Shown here piece by piece: positions 15,715 through 24,510 of a stretch of DNA of 39,753 bases; positions within the stretch are counted from its first letter, which is position 1; the number at the start of each line of letters is the position of its first letter. The DNA is from an uncultured Pseudovibrio sp. (GTDB lineage: Bacteria > Pseudomonadota > Alphaproteobacteria > Rhizobiales > Stappiaceae). Made by a program: the position numbers and the translations under genes. The stretch lies in contig CANMBS010000046.1 of the NCBI GenBank assembly GCA_947496145.1, positions 1-39,753 on the forward strand, written 5' to 3'. The notes beneath the pieces are model-generated. The model did no database searches. It saw only the letters and a program-made list of their open reading frames with translations, and was not told the origin of the DNA.

Positions 15715-16854
15715 ATGACAAAACACAGAATCAAGAAATTCGAATTTACCGAAGTCATCGTTCCTGCAAACCCTGGCGTCATTAATTCTGCAACACTTAA
15801 TAAGCCGCTGCATATGCTTCCGGTGGGAGCGAAGGGAACGTGGTCAACTCAGTTTGATGAGCTGCCGAAACTCATTGTGCGCATGACACTATCTGACGGC
15901 ACCGTTGGCTACGGTGAGTTTATGAGAGATCACAACACCAAACTGATTCAGGAAATTGCAGATAGTCTCCTTGGTGTTGCAATTGAAGACCTGTGCCTTC
16001 AGGAGCTGCCAATCCTTCTTTGCCGTGAATATGATGGCTTTGAATGCGCAATCTGGGACGCTGCTGCGAAACTGCAAGGCCTTCCCCTGCACAAGCTGCT
16101 TGGCGGTGCTATGCAAAACAAAGTCAAGGTCACCGCATGGTCCAGTCACCGCACACTTGATGAAGTTGGCCCCTGGGTGCGCCAGTATCAGGACATGGGT
16201 TTTGAAACCATCAAGTTCAAAGCTGATCTGGAGGATGACGCCGTTGGTATGTGCGAAAAAATCGCCAAACATGCCCCTGATATGAAAGTTATCTTCGACC
16301 CGAACCAGCGCTTTGAAAACCTTGGTGAAACCAAGAAAATTGTACGCGGTCTTGAGAAGGTCGGTAATGTCATGATCCTGGAAGATCCAATGCCAATCTG
16401 GATGCTTCAGGACTATAAAGCTCTTCGGGAGTTTACAGACATCCGCATCATCCGGCACATTTCCTTACCATATATCTGGCAGGGACAGCGTCAGCACGAC
16501 ATTATTAACGCACTGATTCATCAAGCAGTTGATGGCTTCAACTTCAATGGTGGTCTGGCTGCCTTCCACCGTCTGGCACAGGTTGCTCATTGCACCAACT
16601 TCTATTTCTGGCACGGATCGGAAGTGGATTTGGGCATTCTGGAAGCAATGTATGTCCATCAGGCCGCTGCGACCAAAAACTGCATCTGGCCGAGCGATAT
16701 CTTTGGCCGCCACATTCGCTCACACGACCTCCTGAAAATCCCACTTAAATTTGAGCCTCCATTCGTCAATATTCCTGAAGGCCCGGGACTGGGTATTGAG
16801 CTTGATGAGGATGCAATCAGTCAATTCAAACAATCTGAGTTTATTGTCGACTAA
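15715..16854 (+). CDS. enolase-superfamily enzyme (mandelate racemase/muconate lactonizing type) with a His metal ligand
   Basis: This 379-residue protein has the N-terminal capping domain and (beta/alpha)7-beta barrel of the MR/MLE group. Likely active-site residues are the KxK pair at the second strand (K167, K169 in TIKFKAD), D195 and N197 in VIFDPNQRF, and E223 in ILEDPMP. At the fifth strand, where nearly all members have Asp or Glu, it has H248 (IIRHISLPY). A His there is known from the galactarate dehydratase II (GalrD-II) of Oceanobacillus iheyensis, which uses an Arg/Tyr dyad instead of KxK; this protein keeps the lysines. H300 in FYFWHGSEVDLG is a candidate general acid. It likely abstracts the proton alpha to a carboxylate for racemisation or dehydration of the compound brought in by the adjacent TRAP system. 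The substrate is unknown. Confidence 0.85.
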   Translation: MTKHRIKKFEFTEVIVPANPGVINSATLNKPLHMLPVGAKGTWSTQFDELPKLIVRMTLSDGTVGYGEFMRDHNTKLIQEIADSLLGVAIEDLCLQELPILLCREYDGFECAIWDAAAKLQGLPLHKLLGGAMQNKVKVTAWSSHRTLDEVGPWVRQYQDMGFETIKFKADLEDDAVGMCEKIAKHAPDMKVIFDPNQRFENLGETKKIVRGLEKVGNVMILEDPMPIWMLQDYKALREFTDIRIIRHISLPYIWQGQRQHDIINALIHQAVDGFNFNGGLAAFHRLAQVAHCTNFYFWHGSEVDLGILEAMYVHQAAATKNCIWPSDIFGRHIRSHDLLKIPLKFEPPFVNIPEGPGLGIELDEDAISQFKQSEFIVD

Positions 16855-16878
16855 GTTACATTGAAAACAGAAGATTGT

Positions 16879-16905
16879 AACGCTAGCAAACTACTTGCTA
16901 GCGTT
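16879..16905 (+). terminator. hairpin terminator between convergent TRAP operons
   Basis: AACGCTAGCAA (16879-16889) and TTGCTAGCGTT (16895-16905) form a perfect 11-bp stem with a five-base loop. On the plus strand CTGTTTAT follows, and on the minus strand ACAATCTTCTGTTTTC follows, so it can serve both operons. Confidence 0.75.
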
Positions 16906-16969
16906 CTGTTTATACACCCTTGACTGAGATCGCGACAAACCGGGAAGAGTTCACTCAAGGCTACGCATT

Positions 16970-18292
16970 CTATTTCACTCGTGCAGACATTGCTTCGGGG
17001 AGAAAAGTTACAAGATCTGGCCAGAGCATGAAGGCGATCAGAACTGATAGCTGGATCATGAAGAACGGGATGACGCCTTTATAGACCGAGCCAATACCAA
17101 TTCCTTCCGGAAGTACCCCTTTCAGATAGAAGAGTGTGTACCCGAAGGGGGGAGTAATATAAGCCATCTGTGCGGTAATCATGAACAGAACACCAAACCA
17201 GAGCCGGTTAAAATCCAAAGCTTCCACGATTGGTAAAAACACGGGCACGCATAACAGAATAATCCCGATTTCGTCGAGGAACAGCCCCAGAAAGACCAAT
17301 GTACCTAACATAGTACAGAGGACGATCCACCGGGATGATTCAAGATTTTCTATAAGGCCAAGCAAGCCATCGGGTCCACCCGTTGCGACGAATACCGAGA
17401 TGAATGCTCTGGCACCAATGGTGATCCAGAGGATCATTGCCGTAACTTTGAGGGTATCACTTGCAGCTTCAGACAGCATGGAAATTCGCAGTTTGCCTGC
17501 TGTAACTGCGCAAAAGAGCGATCCCAGCACCCCAACGGAAGCGGCTTCTGTTGGGGTAGCAAGGCCGAGATAAATGGAACCTAACACAGACAGAATTACG
17601 ATTGCAGGCAGGATGAGTGCTCGAAGACTCCTAAGTTTATCTTCCAGAGTATAGTCTGGTGTCTGAGTGGTTTGAGGTGCGAGGTCCGGATTTATCGAAA
17701 CGCGAATAAAAATATAGAGGCAGTAGGCGCTAGCCAGTACCAGTCCGGGCACGACACCAGCAATAAACATCTGCCCAATGGAGATTTTTGCGGTGATGGC
17801 ATACACGATGGTGACGACTGAGGGGGGGATAAGAATACCAAGCGTACCACCTGCACAAATGGTACCAAGCGCCAGCGGCTCGTTGTAATGCCGTTTCAGC
17901 ATTGAAGGCAGGGCAAGAATTCCCATAGAAGCAACAGCAGCACCGACCACGCCTGTCATTGCGGCCATAATTGTGCAGATAACAATTGTGCCGATAGCAA
18001 GGCCACCACTTAAGCGGCCAAACCAGATCTCCATTGCAGAGTAAAGCTCTTCAATAATGGAAGACTTTTGCAGGATTGCTGCCATCAGCACATAAAGCGG
18101 TATTGCCATTAAGGCCTCTGAGGTCATCACCTCAAATGTATTTAACACCGTCACAATCAGAGCGCTGGGACCCCAGGCAAAGATTGTTGCAAGGAAAGCA
18201 ATTGCACCAAGAACGAATGCTAATGGCGCGCCCGTCAACATAAGGCAGACGAGGGAGATAAACATAAAGGGAAGTATGCTGCTGGAGACCAT
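16970..18292 (-). CDS. TRAP transporter large permease (DctM type), locus 2
   Basis: This 440-residue, roughly twelve-segment membrane protein carries DctM motifs: MTSEALMAIPLYVLMAAILQ, TGVVGAAVASMGILALPSML, a GTLGILIPPSVVTIVYAITA stretch, and LGLATPTEAASVGVLGSLF. The C-terminal MITAQMAYITPPFGYTLFYL is the matching second-half motif. It looks closer to the large TRAP permeases that move keto or hydroxy acids than to the locus 1 protein, but this is only an impression. Its ATG (18290-18292) overlaps the small-permease stop by one base (TAATG). It is the last gene of the mvaA operon. Confidence 0.94.
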   Translation of the reverse strand: MVSSSILPFMFISLVCLMLTGAPLAFVLGAIAFLATIFAWGPSALIVTVLNTFEVMTSEALMAIPLYVLMAAILQKSSIIEELYSAMEIWFGRLSGGLAIGTIVICTIMAAMTGVVGAAVASMGILALPSMLKRHYNEPLALGTICAGGTLGILIPPSVVTIVYAITAKISIGQMFIAGVVPGLVLASAYCLYIFIRVSINPDLAPQTTQTPDYTLEDKLRSLRALILPAIVILSVLGSIYLGLATPTEAASVGVLGSLFCAVTAGKLRISMLSEAASDTLKVTAMILWITIGARAFISVFVATGGPDGLLGLIENLESSRWIVLCTMLGTLVFLGLFLDEIGIILLCVPVFLPIVEALDFNRLWFGVLFMITAQMAYITPPFGYTLFYLKGVLPEGIGIGSVYKGVIPFFMIQLSVLIAFMLWPDLVTFLPEAMSARVK

Positions 18293-18756
18293 TAACTCTT
18301 TATCTTTCTGGCGGAAAACAGCAGTACGAATTCTGCGATGGTTTGCGCGATAAGCAATATGGCGGCAATCGGCAGGACGGCCTTGGAAGGCCAGATCACC
18401 GGGTTCCAGGTGGAGTATGAGGTTTCAGCATATTCATAGGACTGAACGACGAGAGGATGGGCAAACCAGAGCAGTATACCTGCAAAGCTCATGGTCAAAG
18501 TTAGTCCTGTAACCGCCAAAATGAGCGCAAGGCGCGGACCGGCCCGTGCAGAGAGCAAGTCAATACATACGTGCCCGCCCATATGCAGCAAATAAGGACC
18601 ACCAAGCAAAAAGTAAGGACCAAATAAAAGGGTTGCCAACTCAGGGGCCCAGGATGTGGGAGCCTCAAAACTATAGCGTGCCAGTACTTCGTAAAGCATC
18701 AGCGCAGCAATGAGGAACACCAGCCATTTTGCTGCGGAAAACAAGAACCGGTTCAT
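18292..18756 (-). CDS. TRAP transporter small permease (DctQ type), locus 2
   Basis: This 154-residue small TRAP subunit has four hydrophobic segments. Its first one follows directly after the chosen Met (NRFLFSAAKWLVFLIAALML), then YEVLARYSFEAPTSWAPELA, a GGPYLLHMGGHVCIDLL segment with the usual HV motif, and the C-terminal LPIAAILLIAQTIAEFVLLF. The frame extends 27 codons upstream to a TTG at 18837, but that region contains the intercistronic hairpin, so I prefer the ATG at 18754-18756. The ribosome-binding site is poor (GGCGG). It works with the large permease as the membrane complex of the putative mevalonate importer. Confidence 0.88.
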   Translation of the reverse strand: MNRFLFSAAKWLVFLIAALMLYEVLARYSFEAPTSWAPELATLLFGPYFLLGGPYLLHMGGHVCIDLLSARAGPRLALILAVTGLTLTMSFAGILLWFAHPLVVQSYEYAETSYSTWNPVIWPSKAVLPIAAILLIAQTIAEFVLLFSARKIKS

Positions 18757-18812
18757 GACGGTAACCGCCAGAGCAAAAGCCAAGTCTAAACCTTTCCAAG
18801 TGAAGGGAAGCT

Positions 18813-18832
18813 GCGGCAGTGTGCGCTGCCGC
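18813..18832 (-). promoter_or_regulatory. intercistronic hairpin between TRAP binding-protein and small-permease genes
   Basis: GCGGCAG and CTGCCGC form a perfect seven-pair stem with a six-base loop, 16 bases after the binding-protein stop. No T-run follows. It fits a processing or stability element that gives more binding protein than membrane subunits. Confidence 0.5.
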
Positions 18833-18847
18833 AACAACTCGCGGTTT

Positions 18848-19894
18848 TTACAGCAGCCGGAAATCTTGCATCAGCTCACGTTGAGAGTTCAGGATTTGCT
18901 GGGCCAGCTCATCGTTTCCTGCAGCTTTTTCCCAGGAAGCGACAGCTTTACTGCGATAGTCGGCAATATCTTGCTCGTCCAGAGTGATAACTTCAACACC
19001 TGCCTGCTGAAACTTCTGGGTATACTCTGCATTGGAGACCAGAATATCCTGACGCAGTGCGCCAGAGATTTCGCGGGCAGCAACTTCGAGTGCCGCGCGA
19101 TATTGATCACTTAACTGGTTATAGGCACCAGTGTTGGCAACATAGGCTGTTGCAGTGGTTGGCTGATGTACACCGGGCAGAATAAGGTATTTGGAAACCT
19201 CGTGCAGACCTGCCTCATAGTTAGCTTTGATGTCACCGCGATCAGCAAAGTCGATAAGCCCTTTATCTAAAGCCGTATACACTTCGGAGGTAGGCAGTGG
19301 TGAGACTGCGACACCCAGATCTCCCATGACAGCAGCGGCCAGACCAACGAAGCGCCCTTTCAAGCCGGTCATGTCCGAAAGCCTGCGAATTTCCACGGTG
19401 GAATGAATGGGCTCTTCGCCATAAACGGTAGGCGCGATGTAACTGAGGCCAGCTGGCGCATAGCTTTTTCTGGCCAGATCAATTCCCCCACGCTCATAGA
19501 ACCATGCTTCAAACTGGTCAGAAGCAGGAAAGCCGAATGGAACAGAAGAGGTAAACCCATGCGCTGCGATTTTCCCCGCAGTATACCCATCATAGGTTTT
19601 CATAAGCTGAAATGCGCCGCCGCGAACGGCATCAAATGCCTGCGCATTCGGCACCATCTGCCCCCCGGAAAACGGTTTGATTTCAAATCCGCCTTCGGTG
19701 AGCTGGGCAACACGGACACAGAATTTTTCCTCATATCTCATTGGTGTGGTACTGCCGCCCCACAATGCCTGCATACGCCATGTAACTTTACCTTGTGCTC
19801 TGGCTTCAAGGCTGCTTGCAGTTACCAGAGCAGGTGCGGCAAGTCCCGCTACTCCCAGCTGTTTCAGCGTTTGGCGTCTGGATAATTTCGTCAT
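18848..19894 (-). CDS. TRAP transporter substrate-binding protein (Tat-exported), locus 2
   Basis: This 348-residue DctP-family protein has a twin-arginine signal (MTKLSRRQTLKQLGVAG, with SRRQTLK close to the SRRxFLK consensus, cleavage near ARA-QG). A Tat signal occurs in a subset of TRAP binding proteins. The body has ITLDEQ and QMVPNAQAFDAVRGGAFQL, LKGRFVGLAAAVMGDLGVAV near the ligand-clamping position, and PTSEVYTALDKGLIDFADRG. In this subfamily the carboxylate-binding Arg may be R176 in LKGRFVGL (my reading). The gene follows mvaA by 30 bases, so the cargo is probably mevalonate or a related C6 hydroxy acid (inferred from context). ATG at 19892-19894. Confidence 0.92.
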   Translation of the reverse strand: MTKLSRRQTLKQLGVAGLAAPALVTASSLEARAQGKVTWRMQALWGGSTTPMRYEEKFCVRVAQLTEGGFEIKPFSGGQMVPNAQAFDAVRGGAFQLMKTYDGYTAGKIAAHGFTSSVPFGFPASDQFEAWFYERGGIDLARKSYAPAGLSYIAPTVYGEEPIHSTVEIRRLSDMTGLKGRFVGLAAAVMGDLGVAVSPLPTSEVYTALDKGLIDFADRGDIKANYEAGLHEVSKYLILPGVHQPTTATAYVANTGAYNQLSDQYRAALEVAAREISGALRQDILVSNAEYTQKFQQAGVEVITLDEQDIADYRSKAVASWEKAAGNDELAQQILNSQRELMQDFRLL

Positions 19895-19924
19895 CTTATT
19901 CCACTCCCCATTTGGATAAACACG

Positions 19925-21226
19925 TTATGCCCCTGCCAGCTCAGAGATTATTTCTCTGGCCCTGTCTGTAGAAACCTGACCTGCGGCAATGAGCGATCTG
20001 GCAACCTTGTCGATTTGCACCCCGCTCGCGCCTGCAGCAATGGCAATGTTACGCGCATGAAGAGCCATGTGTCCGCGCTGTATGCCTTCTGTCGCCAATG
20101 CCCTGAGTGCAGCCATGTTCTGCGCCAAACCGACTGCACCGGCGACTTGCGAAAGCTCATTCGCTGTCTCTACGTTCAACATTGCCAGCGCTGCCTGCGC
20201 GGCGGGATGAGTTTTGGTTGCGCCCCCGACAAGGCCGAGCGCCATGGGCAGTTCAATAGTGCCCACCAGAGTTCCATCAGAATTAATTTCCCAGCGGGTC
20301 AAAGAGGTGTATCGGCCATCTCGCGCCGCCCAGGCATGTGCCCCGGCCTCCACCGCACGCCAGTCATTTCCTGTTGCCACCACAAGAGGGTCAATTCCAT
20401 TCATGATGCCTTTATTGTGAGTAGCTGCCCGGTAAGGATCAACCTCAGCAAGAGTGCAGGCCTCTACCATGCCCATGGCAACAGCATGGCCATCAAACTC
20501 GGTTGTGCTAAGAGATTCCGGTTTGATCTTTACAAGTGTGCGTACCAAACGCTGATCTGCAAGGTTGGAAAGAATGCGCAAGCGTGGTGTGCCGCCGGAG
20601 ATTTGTGCAGCAAAGGGGGCAACAGCTTCGGCCATTGTATTGACAGCGTTGGCACCCATTGCGTCTCGCACATCAACCAGAATATGCAGCACAACCATGT
20701 TTCCGACAGCTGTCTTCTCAAAGATGTGCACTTCGATATCTTTACACCCGCCACCAAGCTCGACGAGAAACTGATCCTGTGCGTTTGCAAGAGATATGAT
20801 CTGCTCGCGCTCCATCAACAGGCGTTGTCGGGCACCGTGAGGATCGGTGATACCAAGCAGCTGAATCTGGGCCCGCATAATCGGTCGCGTGGTTTGGCTT
20901 CTAAAACCACCATTCTCGCGGGCAAGACGCGCCATGAAGGATGCCGCTGCGACCACTGACGGTTCTTCTACCGCCATAGGAACCAGATACTCCTTGCCGT
21001 TGATCAGAAAGTTTGTTGCTACACCCAATGGCAATTCAAAGGTACCAATGACATTTTCAATCATGCCATCTGCCAGTTCTAACGGCAGGACTGCCTCATC
21101 CGAAAGCATCTCCAATGGTGGCTGGCTACCTTTATATGCGCTGGCGATTGCCACCCGTCGTTCCTCAGGTGTCTTACTGCGCATATCTGGCAGTCTGGAA
21201 GAAGTGAGTGAACTGCTGCTGTGCAT
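19925..21226 (-). CDS. mvaA: hydroxymethylglutaryl-CoA reductase, class II (degradative type)
   Basis: This 433-residue enzyme interconverts HMG-CoA and mevalonate. All four catalytic residues of the Pseudomonas mevalonii enzyme appear with a constant offset of five: E88 in AVEEPSV, K272 in [11 protein letters not shown]288 in [11 protein letters not shown] and H386 in [11 protein letters not shown]. The cofactor region has [16 protein letters not shown]. Class II enzymes are soluble, and in P. mevalonii the enzyme runs in the oxidative direction with NAD+ for growth on mevalonate. Here it is first in an operon with a complete TRAP importer and faces a MocR-type regulator, which supports catabolism. 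No HMG-CoA lyase (mvaB) or mevalonate kinase is in the window; a lyase from leucine degradation could serve. The ATG at 21224-21226 has AAGGAAGG upstream; the frame extends well beyond it, but that part is not family-like. Confidence 0.95.
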   Translation of the reverse strand: MHSSSSLTSSRLPDMRSKTPEERRVAIASAYKGSQPPLEMLSDEAVLPLELADGMIENVIGTFELPLGVATNFLINGKEYLVPMAVEEPSVVAAASFMARLARENGGFRSQTTRPIMRAQIQLLGITDPHGARQRLLMEREQIISLANAQDQFLVELGGGCKDIEVHIFEKTAVGNMVVLHILVDVRDAMGANAVNTMAEAVAPFAAQISGGTPRLRILSNLADQRLVRTLVKIKPESLSTTEFDGHAVAMGMVEACTLAEVDPYRAATHNKGIMNGIDPLVVATGNDWRAVEAGAHAWAARDGRYTSLTRWEINSDGTLVGTIELPMALGLVGGATKTHPAAQAALAMLNVETANELSQVAGAVGLAQNMAALRALATEGIQRGHMALHARNIAIAAGASGVQIDKVARSLIAAGQVSTDRAREIISELAGA

Positions 21227-21286
21227 CGGGCCTTCCTTCTGAAATATGCAAAACTCTAATATTGATCTGAGTAAAATTGCAGATAC

Positions 21287-21333
21287 AGTTAGGGAACAAT
21301 TTTGCCGACTGTACCTGTCTGGATTAGGGTACA
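21287..21333. promoter_or_regulatory. direct-repeat operator for the MocR-type regulator
   Basis: AGTTAGGGAACA (21287-21298) and GATTAGGGTACA (21322-21333) are direct repeats of TTAGGGwACA offset by 35 bases. GabR, a MocR-type regulator, also binds two direct repeats about 34 bases apart. TGTACC at 21310-21315 with GGTACA at 21328-21333 adds an inverted repeat. The site lies between the divergent regulator and mvaA starts. Binding is inferred. Confidence 0.55.
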
Positions 21334-21347
21334 CTTGAGAGGGGCCA

Positions 21348-22736
21348 TTGAATAAAATCGAAAAAGTTATGCAGGCCGTTGTGTTGCAAATTACAAATGG
21401 CAGCCTTCGCGCTGGTATGCGATTGCCCTCAATCCGGGTGGCGAGCGAGGCACACGGTGTTTCCAAAAACACCATTGTGGAAGCCTATGGCCGGTTGACT
21501 GCGCAGCAAAAAATTACTGCCCGCCCCGGTTCAGGATATTTCGTGAGTGATCGTGCACAAAATTTCACTGAAGCGGGCAAAACCGTTGATGGGAGCGGTC
21601 GTGTTGAGGAGGCATCGGATATGGTTTCGTTGCTTCGCGCACAGCTTTCTCAGAACTTTGCGCTTCGTCCGGGGGATGGACGACCTCCGGCTTCGTGGAT
21701 GCGTGGAACACTCCCCAAACGCATCGATTGTGGCTTGTTTTCTGAAAAGGACTCCGATCACTCCGGTTATGGCAATGCATTTGGATACAAACGTATTCGC
21801 GAGCTGATCGCGGGTCAGTTTGCACAATCGAATGTAGCAATCTCTACCGACCAGATCGTCACAACGTTTGGTGCGAATCATGCACTTGATCTTTTGACCC
21901 GGCTGTATTTGCAGCCGGGAGACGCCGTACTTGTTGATGAGCCAGGATACTACCCACTTTTTGCAAAACTCAAGCTTGCACGGGTTCATATTATCGGAGT
22001 GCCCAGACATAACAACGGGTCAGATCTGGAGATGCTTGAAAGACTTGCGCAAACGCATCGTCCGAAACTTTACTTTACACAGTCGACCTCACAAAACCCC
22101 ACAGGCACATCAATCAACTTACAAAACGCTCACAACCTGTTGCAAATAGCGGAAAGGTTTGGGTTTAAGGTGGTTGATGATGACCCGTTTCTGGACTTAG
22201 GATGCGGGGAAGGACCTGTCCTTGCAAAACTGGATGGATTTAAGAACCTCATCTTTGTTGGGTCTTACTCCAAGCTTCTGTCAGCCAGCTTGCGCTGCGG
22301 TTATATTGTCAGCCATCGTGAGGTTGCCCGGGAAGTTGCAGATCTCAAGATGATCACCACTGTTAATAGTGCGCGATACTCTGAGATTCTGATAGCCGAT
22401 ATGATCGAGTCCGGACGTTATGCCAAACATCTGGTACAACTGCGAAAACGGTTAGAAGAGGCGAAGACGACGTGCCTGAGTGAGATCCAGAAGCTTGGAA
22501 TGCAGTGCCACACGACATCACCAGACGGGTATTATACGCTTTTATATTTTGGTCAGAATACCGATCTGGAGCAGTTCACTACCCAAGCGTCCAAACAAGG
22601 TATCTTTGTTGCACCAACCACATGGTTTTCAGTGGTTCCGGGAACATTGCCACAAGGCATCCGCATCAACTTCACCCGCTCAGCTGACACGCGGTTTTAC
22701 AGCTTTCTGACGCAGTCCATAAACTGCATCGGATGA
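21348..22736 (+). CDS. MocR/GabR-family regulator (GntR winged helix fused to aminotransferase fold)
   Basis: This 462-residue fusion has an N-terminal GntR winged helix (residues 1-72) with [20 protein letters not shown] and RPGSGYFV. A type I aminotransferase-like domain follows, with [39 protein letters not shown], the Asp in VVDDDPFLD, and the PLP lysine in [18 protein letters not shown]. Such proteins bind PLP and sense amino compounds or PLP adducts. It is divergent from mvaA-TRAP and probably controls it, which is odd because mevalonate has no amine. The start is a TTG at 21348 with GAGGGG just upstream; it is needed to keep the first helix of the winged domain, and the next ATG at 21369 would cut into it. 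Confidence 0.9.
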   Translation: MNKIEKVMQAVVLQITNGSLRAGMRLPSIRVASEAHGVSKNTIVEAYGRLTAQQKITARPGSGYFVSDRAQNFTEAGKTVDGSGRVEEASDMVSLLRAQLSQNFALRPGDGRPPASWMRGTLPKRIDCGLFSEKDSDHSGYGNAFGYKRIRELIAGQFAQSNVAISTDQIVTTFGANHALDLLTRLYLQPGDAVLVDEPGYYPLFAKLKLARVHIIGVPRHNNGSDLEMLERLAQTHRPKLYFTQSTSQNPTGTSINLQNAHNLLQIAERFGFKVVDDDPFLDLGCGEGPVLAKLDGFKNLIFVGSYSKLLSASLRCGYIVSHREVAREVADLKMITTVNSARYSEILIADMIESGRYAKHLVQLRKRLEEAKTTCLSEIQKLGMQCHTTSPDGYYTLLYFGQNTDLEQFTTQASKQGIFVAPTTWFSVVPGTLPQGIRINFTRSADTRFYSFLTQSINCIG

Positions 22737-22927
22737 CAACTCATGTGACTTAGTTAGTAATCCTGTATTCTCACCAGTAATCAAAATTATCCTGGCAATT
22801 CTGCAAGTGGCCGCTGAGACGCAAGACTTCTATATTTTCACAGTCATTGAGAGGTGGGCTGGCCGGAAAAAAAGTGATGGGACTTCTGATAGGTTAAGAT
22901 CAGGAGAAGCATAACATCATCCCTTCC
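22737..22927. other. intergenic region upstream of the IS3 remnant
   Basis: About 190 bases follow the MocR gene with no recognisable gene or strong hairpin. Part may belong to the decayed insertion sequence whose transposase end is next to it. Confidence 0.35.
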
Positions 22928-23044
22928 ATGAGTGGCAAGGCACAAGCGGAGGAAGTACTTGGTCTTTACATTGAGGGATTTTACAATCCAGACAGGCGGC
23001 ATTCAGCTTCAGGCTATCAATCACCAATCGCATTCAAGAGACAG
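22928..23044 (+). pseudogene. IS3-family transposase (OrfB) C-terminal remnant
   Basis: The translated segment contains LGLYIEGFYNPDRRHSASGY followed by QSPIAFKRQ. That is the hallmark C-terminus of IS3-family integrase-type transposases (YIxxFYNxxRxHSxLGYxSPxxFE). Only about 30 codons of the family match; the DDE catalytic core and OrfA are absent, so it is a non-functional scar. It lies between the MocR gene and the 3' end of the histidine kinase gene, marking a past insertion at the edge of the glucose island. The frame continues into the kinase antisense strand, but that part is not transposase. Confidence 0.8.
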
Positions 23045-23055
23045 AAGTGTATATT

Positions 23056-24489
23056 CTACAACTCGCGAGGCAATTTCACGAAGATGCAGAACTTGCCTTC
23101 CGGCGTTTCGCCAAGGCTGATTTCACCGCCATGGGCGTTGATGATCTGCTTTACGATGGAAAGCCCCAGCCCAACGCTGGATGAGCGGGTGCGTTCCACA
23201 CTGTCATTGCGGAAGAACGGTTCAAACACCTTCTCGTGCAGATGTGTCGGAATGCCGGGACCGGGATCACTGATGGACACAAGCAGCTGATCATTCTCAA
23301 GGTTTTGCATCTCAACGGTGGCTGCGCCGCCATATTTAAGAGCATTGTCGATGAGATTACTGAAGGCACGGCGCAAAGCGGTCGGCTGGCCACTCATCAC
23401 CGCACGGCCTTCCACTTCTAACTCAACTTCACCGCCGCCCCCAAAAATGTTACGGCTCTGATCCGTCATTTTGTGGCGCTGGGGGACGAAGACAACATCG
23501 TTGCCCGTGTCCATGTAGTCATCGCAGAGTGACTGAAGCAGCGCTGCGAGGGAGAGTTGCTGAGGTTCTTCTAAAAGCGCATTGAAGCGTAAAAAATCCA
23601 GTGAGGCTGCGATGAGGCGGGTCATCTCCTCCACATCATGCAGCATGCGACTGCGCAGACTCGTAGATTCGATCTGCTCTATCCGCAGCCGCAATCGGGT
23701 CGCAGGTGTGCGCAGGTCATGGCTGATGGAGGCCAGCATGCGTTTTTGTTCTTCCAGCAACTGCGCCCGGGCTTCCTGCTCGCGCACCAGCGTGTCCCGC
23801 AGAGCAACAGCTTCTTCTGTGTCCCACGGTTTCAGCTCGGCACGCTCATACTTTGCCAGGGACCGGAACGGAGCGGCGGAGTAGTGAATGAGGTTGCGGG
23901 CCAGCACAAAAACAATGATGATGCACAGCGCTGCAATGATGAAGAGCATCGGCTCCGTCATCCGGTCCCGCCAGAGCTTCGGGAACATGATCAGTCGGTT
24001 GCCCTGACCATTCGGCAGCTCCAGATAAAGCTGGATCGTCTTATCCTGCCGGGTCACCGCCTGTGTGAAGGCACCAAGATTATCAAGCTGGTAAGTTGGT
24101 TCTGGCTGATCCTGCGTGATCAGGTCGGCTCGCGGCAACTCCCCTGTAAACATTAGCTCAGCAGCAAGCTTCTCACCAGCATCATCAAAGCTTAAAGGCA
24201 GAGAGGATGCATCACCAGCAAGAGCTGGTTCAGCCACTTCAACCACCTGCAAATATTTGCCTGCATAAGGGGTTGTTACTGTTCCTTCTTGCGCGGACAT
24301 GCGAATGTATTGGCTCAGTTCAGTCCCGGCCTCAAAGGAGTTGCTAAGGGCCAATTCTCTGGCATTGTAGGCGTTGAGCGTAAGCCCCAGAACCACAAAG
24401 ATTGACAGCACCGCAGTGATGAGAACCACAACCATACGGCGTTCAAGGGATCTGGGAAGGATGCTCAGGATCAGTCCTGACAAAGCCAC
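23056..24489 (-). CDS. sensor histidine kinase (GtrS-like position)
   Basis: This 477-residue inner-membrane kinase has one hydrophobic segment at 19-40, a periplasmic sensor region (about 41-178) and a second segment at 180-197 (MLFIIAALCIIIVFVLA). A HAMP-like linker comes next, then the phosphoacceptor H257 in LASISHDLRTPATRLRLRIE. The ATPase domain has FSNLIDNALKYGG (N box), DPGPGIP and GLGLSIVKQIINAHGGE. It lies 21 bases after the response-regulator gene. The pair diverges from gtsABCD, the same arrangement as GltR/GtrS with gtsABCD in Pseudomonas, where the system senses glucose metabolites. The start is a GTG at 24487-24489 with GGAAAGAG upstream. The ligand is inferred. Confidence 0.9.
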   Translation of the reverse strand: MALSGLILSILPRSLERRMVVVLITAVLSIFVVLGLTLNAYNARELALSNSFEAGTELSQYIRMSAQEGTVTTPYAGKYLQVVEVAEPALAGDASSLPLSFDDAGEKLAAELMFTGELPRADLITQDQPEPTYQLDNLGAFTQAVTRQDKTIQLYLELPNGQGNRLIMFPKLWRDRMTEPMLFIIAALCIIIVFVLARNLIHYSAAPFRSLAKYERAELKPWDTEEAVALRDTLVREQEARAQLLEEQKRMLASISHDLRTPATRLRLRIEQIESTSLRSRMLHDVEEMTRLIAASLDFLRFNALLEEPQQLSLAALLQSLCDDYMDTGNDVVFVPQRHKMTDQSRNIFGGGGEVELEVEGRAVMSGQPTALRRAFSNLIDNALKYGGAATVEMQNLENDQLLVSISDPGPGIPTHLHEKVFEPFFRNDSVERTRSSSVGLGLSIVKQIINAHGGEISLGETPEGKFCIFVKLPREL

Positions 24490-24510
24490 GCTCTTTCCGG
24501 TTCAGTCAAA

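Noticed and set aside
15715-16854. Naming the enolase-superfamily enzyme galactarate dehydratase
   Set aside because: The His ligand fits GalrD-II but the Lys pair replaces its Arg/Tyr dyad, so the function may differ.
19925-21475. 516-residue version of HMG-CoA reductase
   Set aside because: The extra 83 residues are not family-like and overlap the MocR gene start; the ATG at 21224-21226 has a strong ribosome-binding site.
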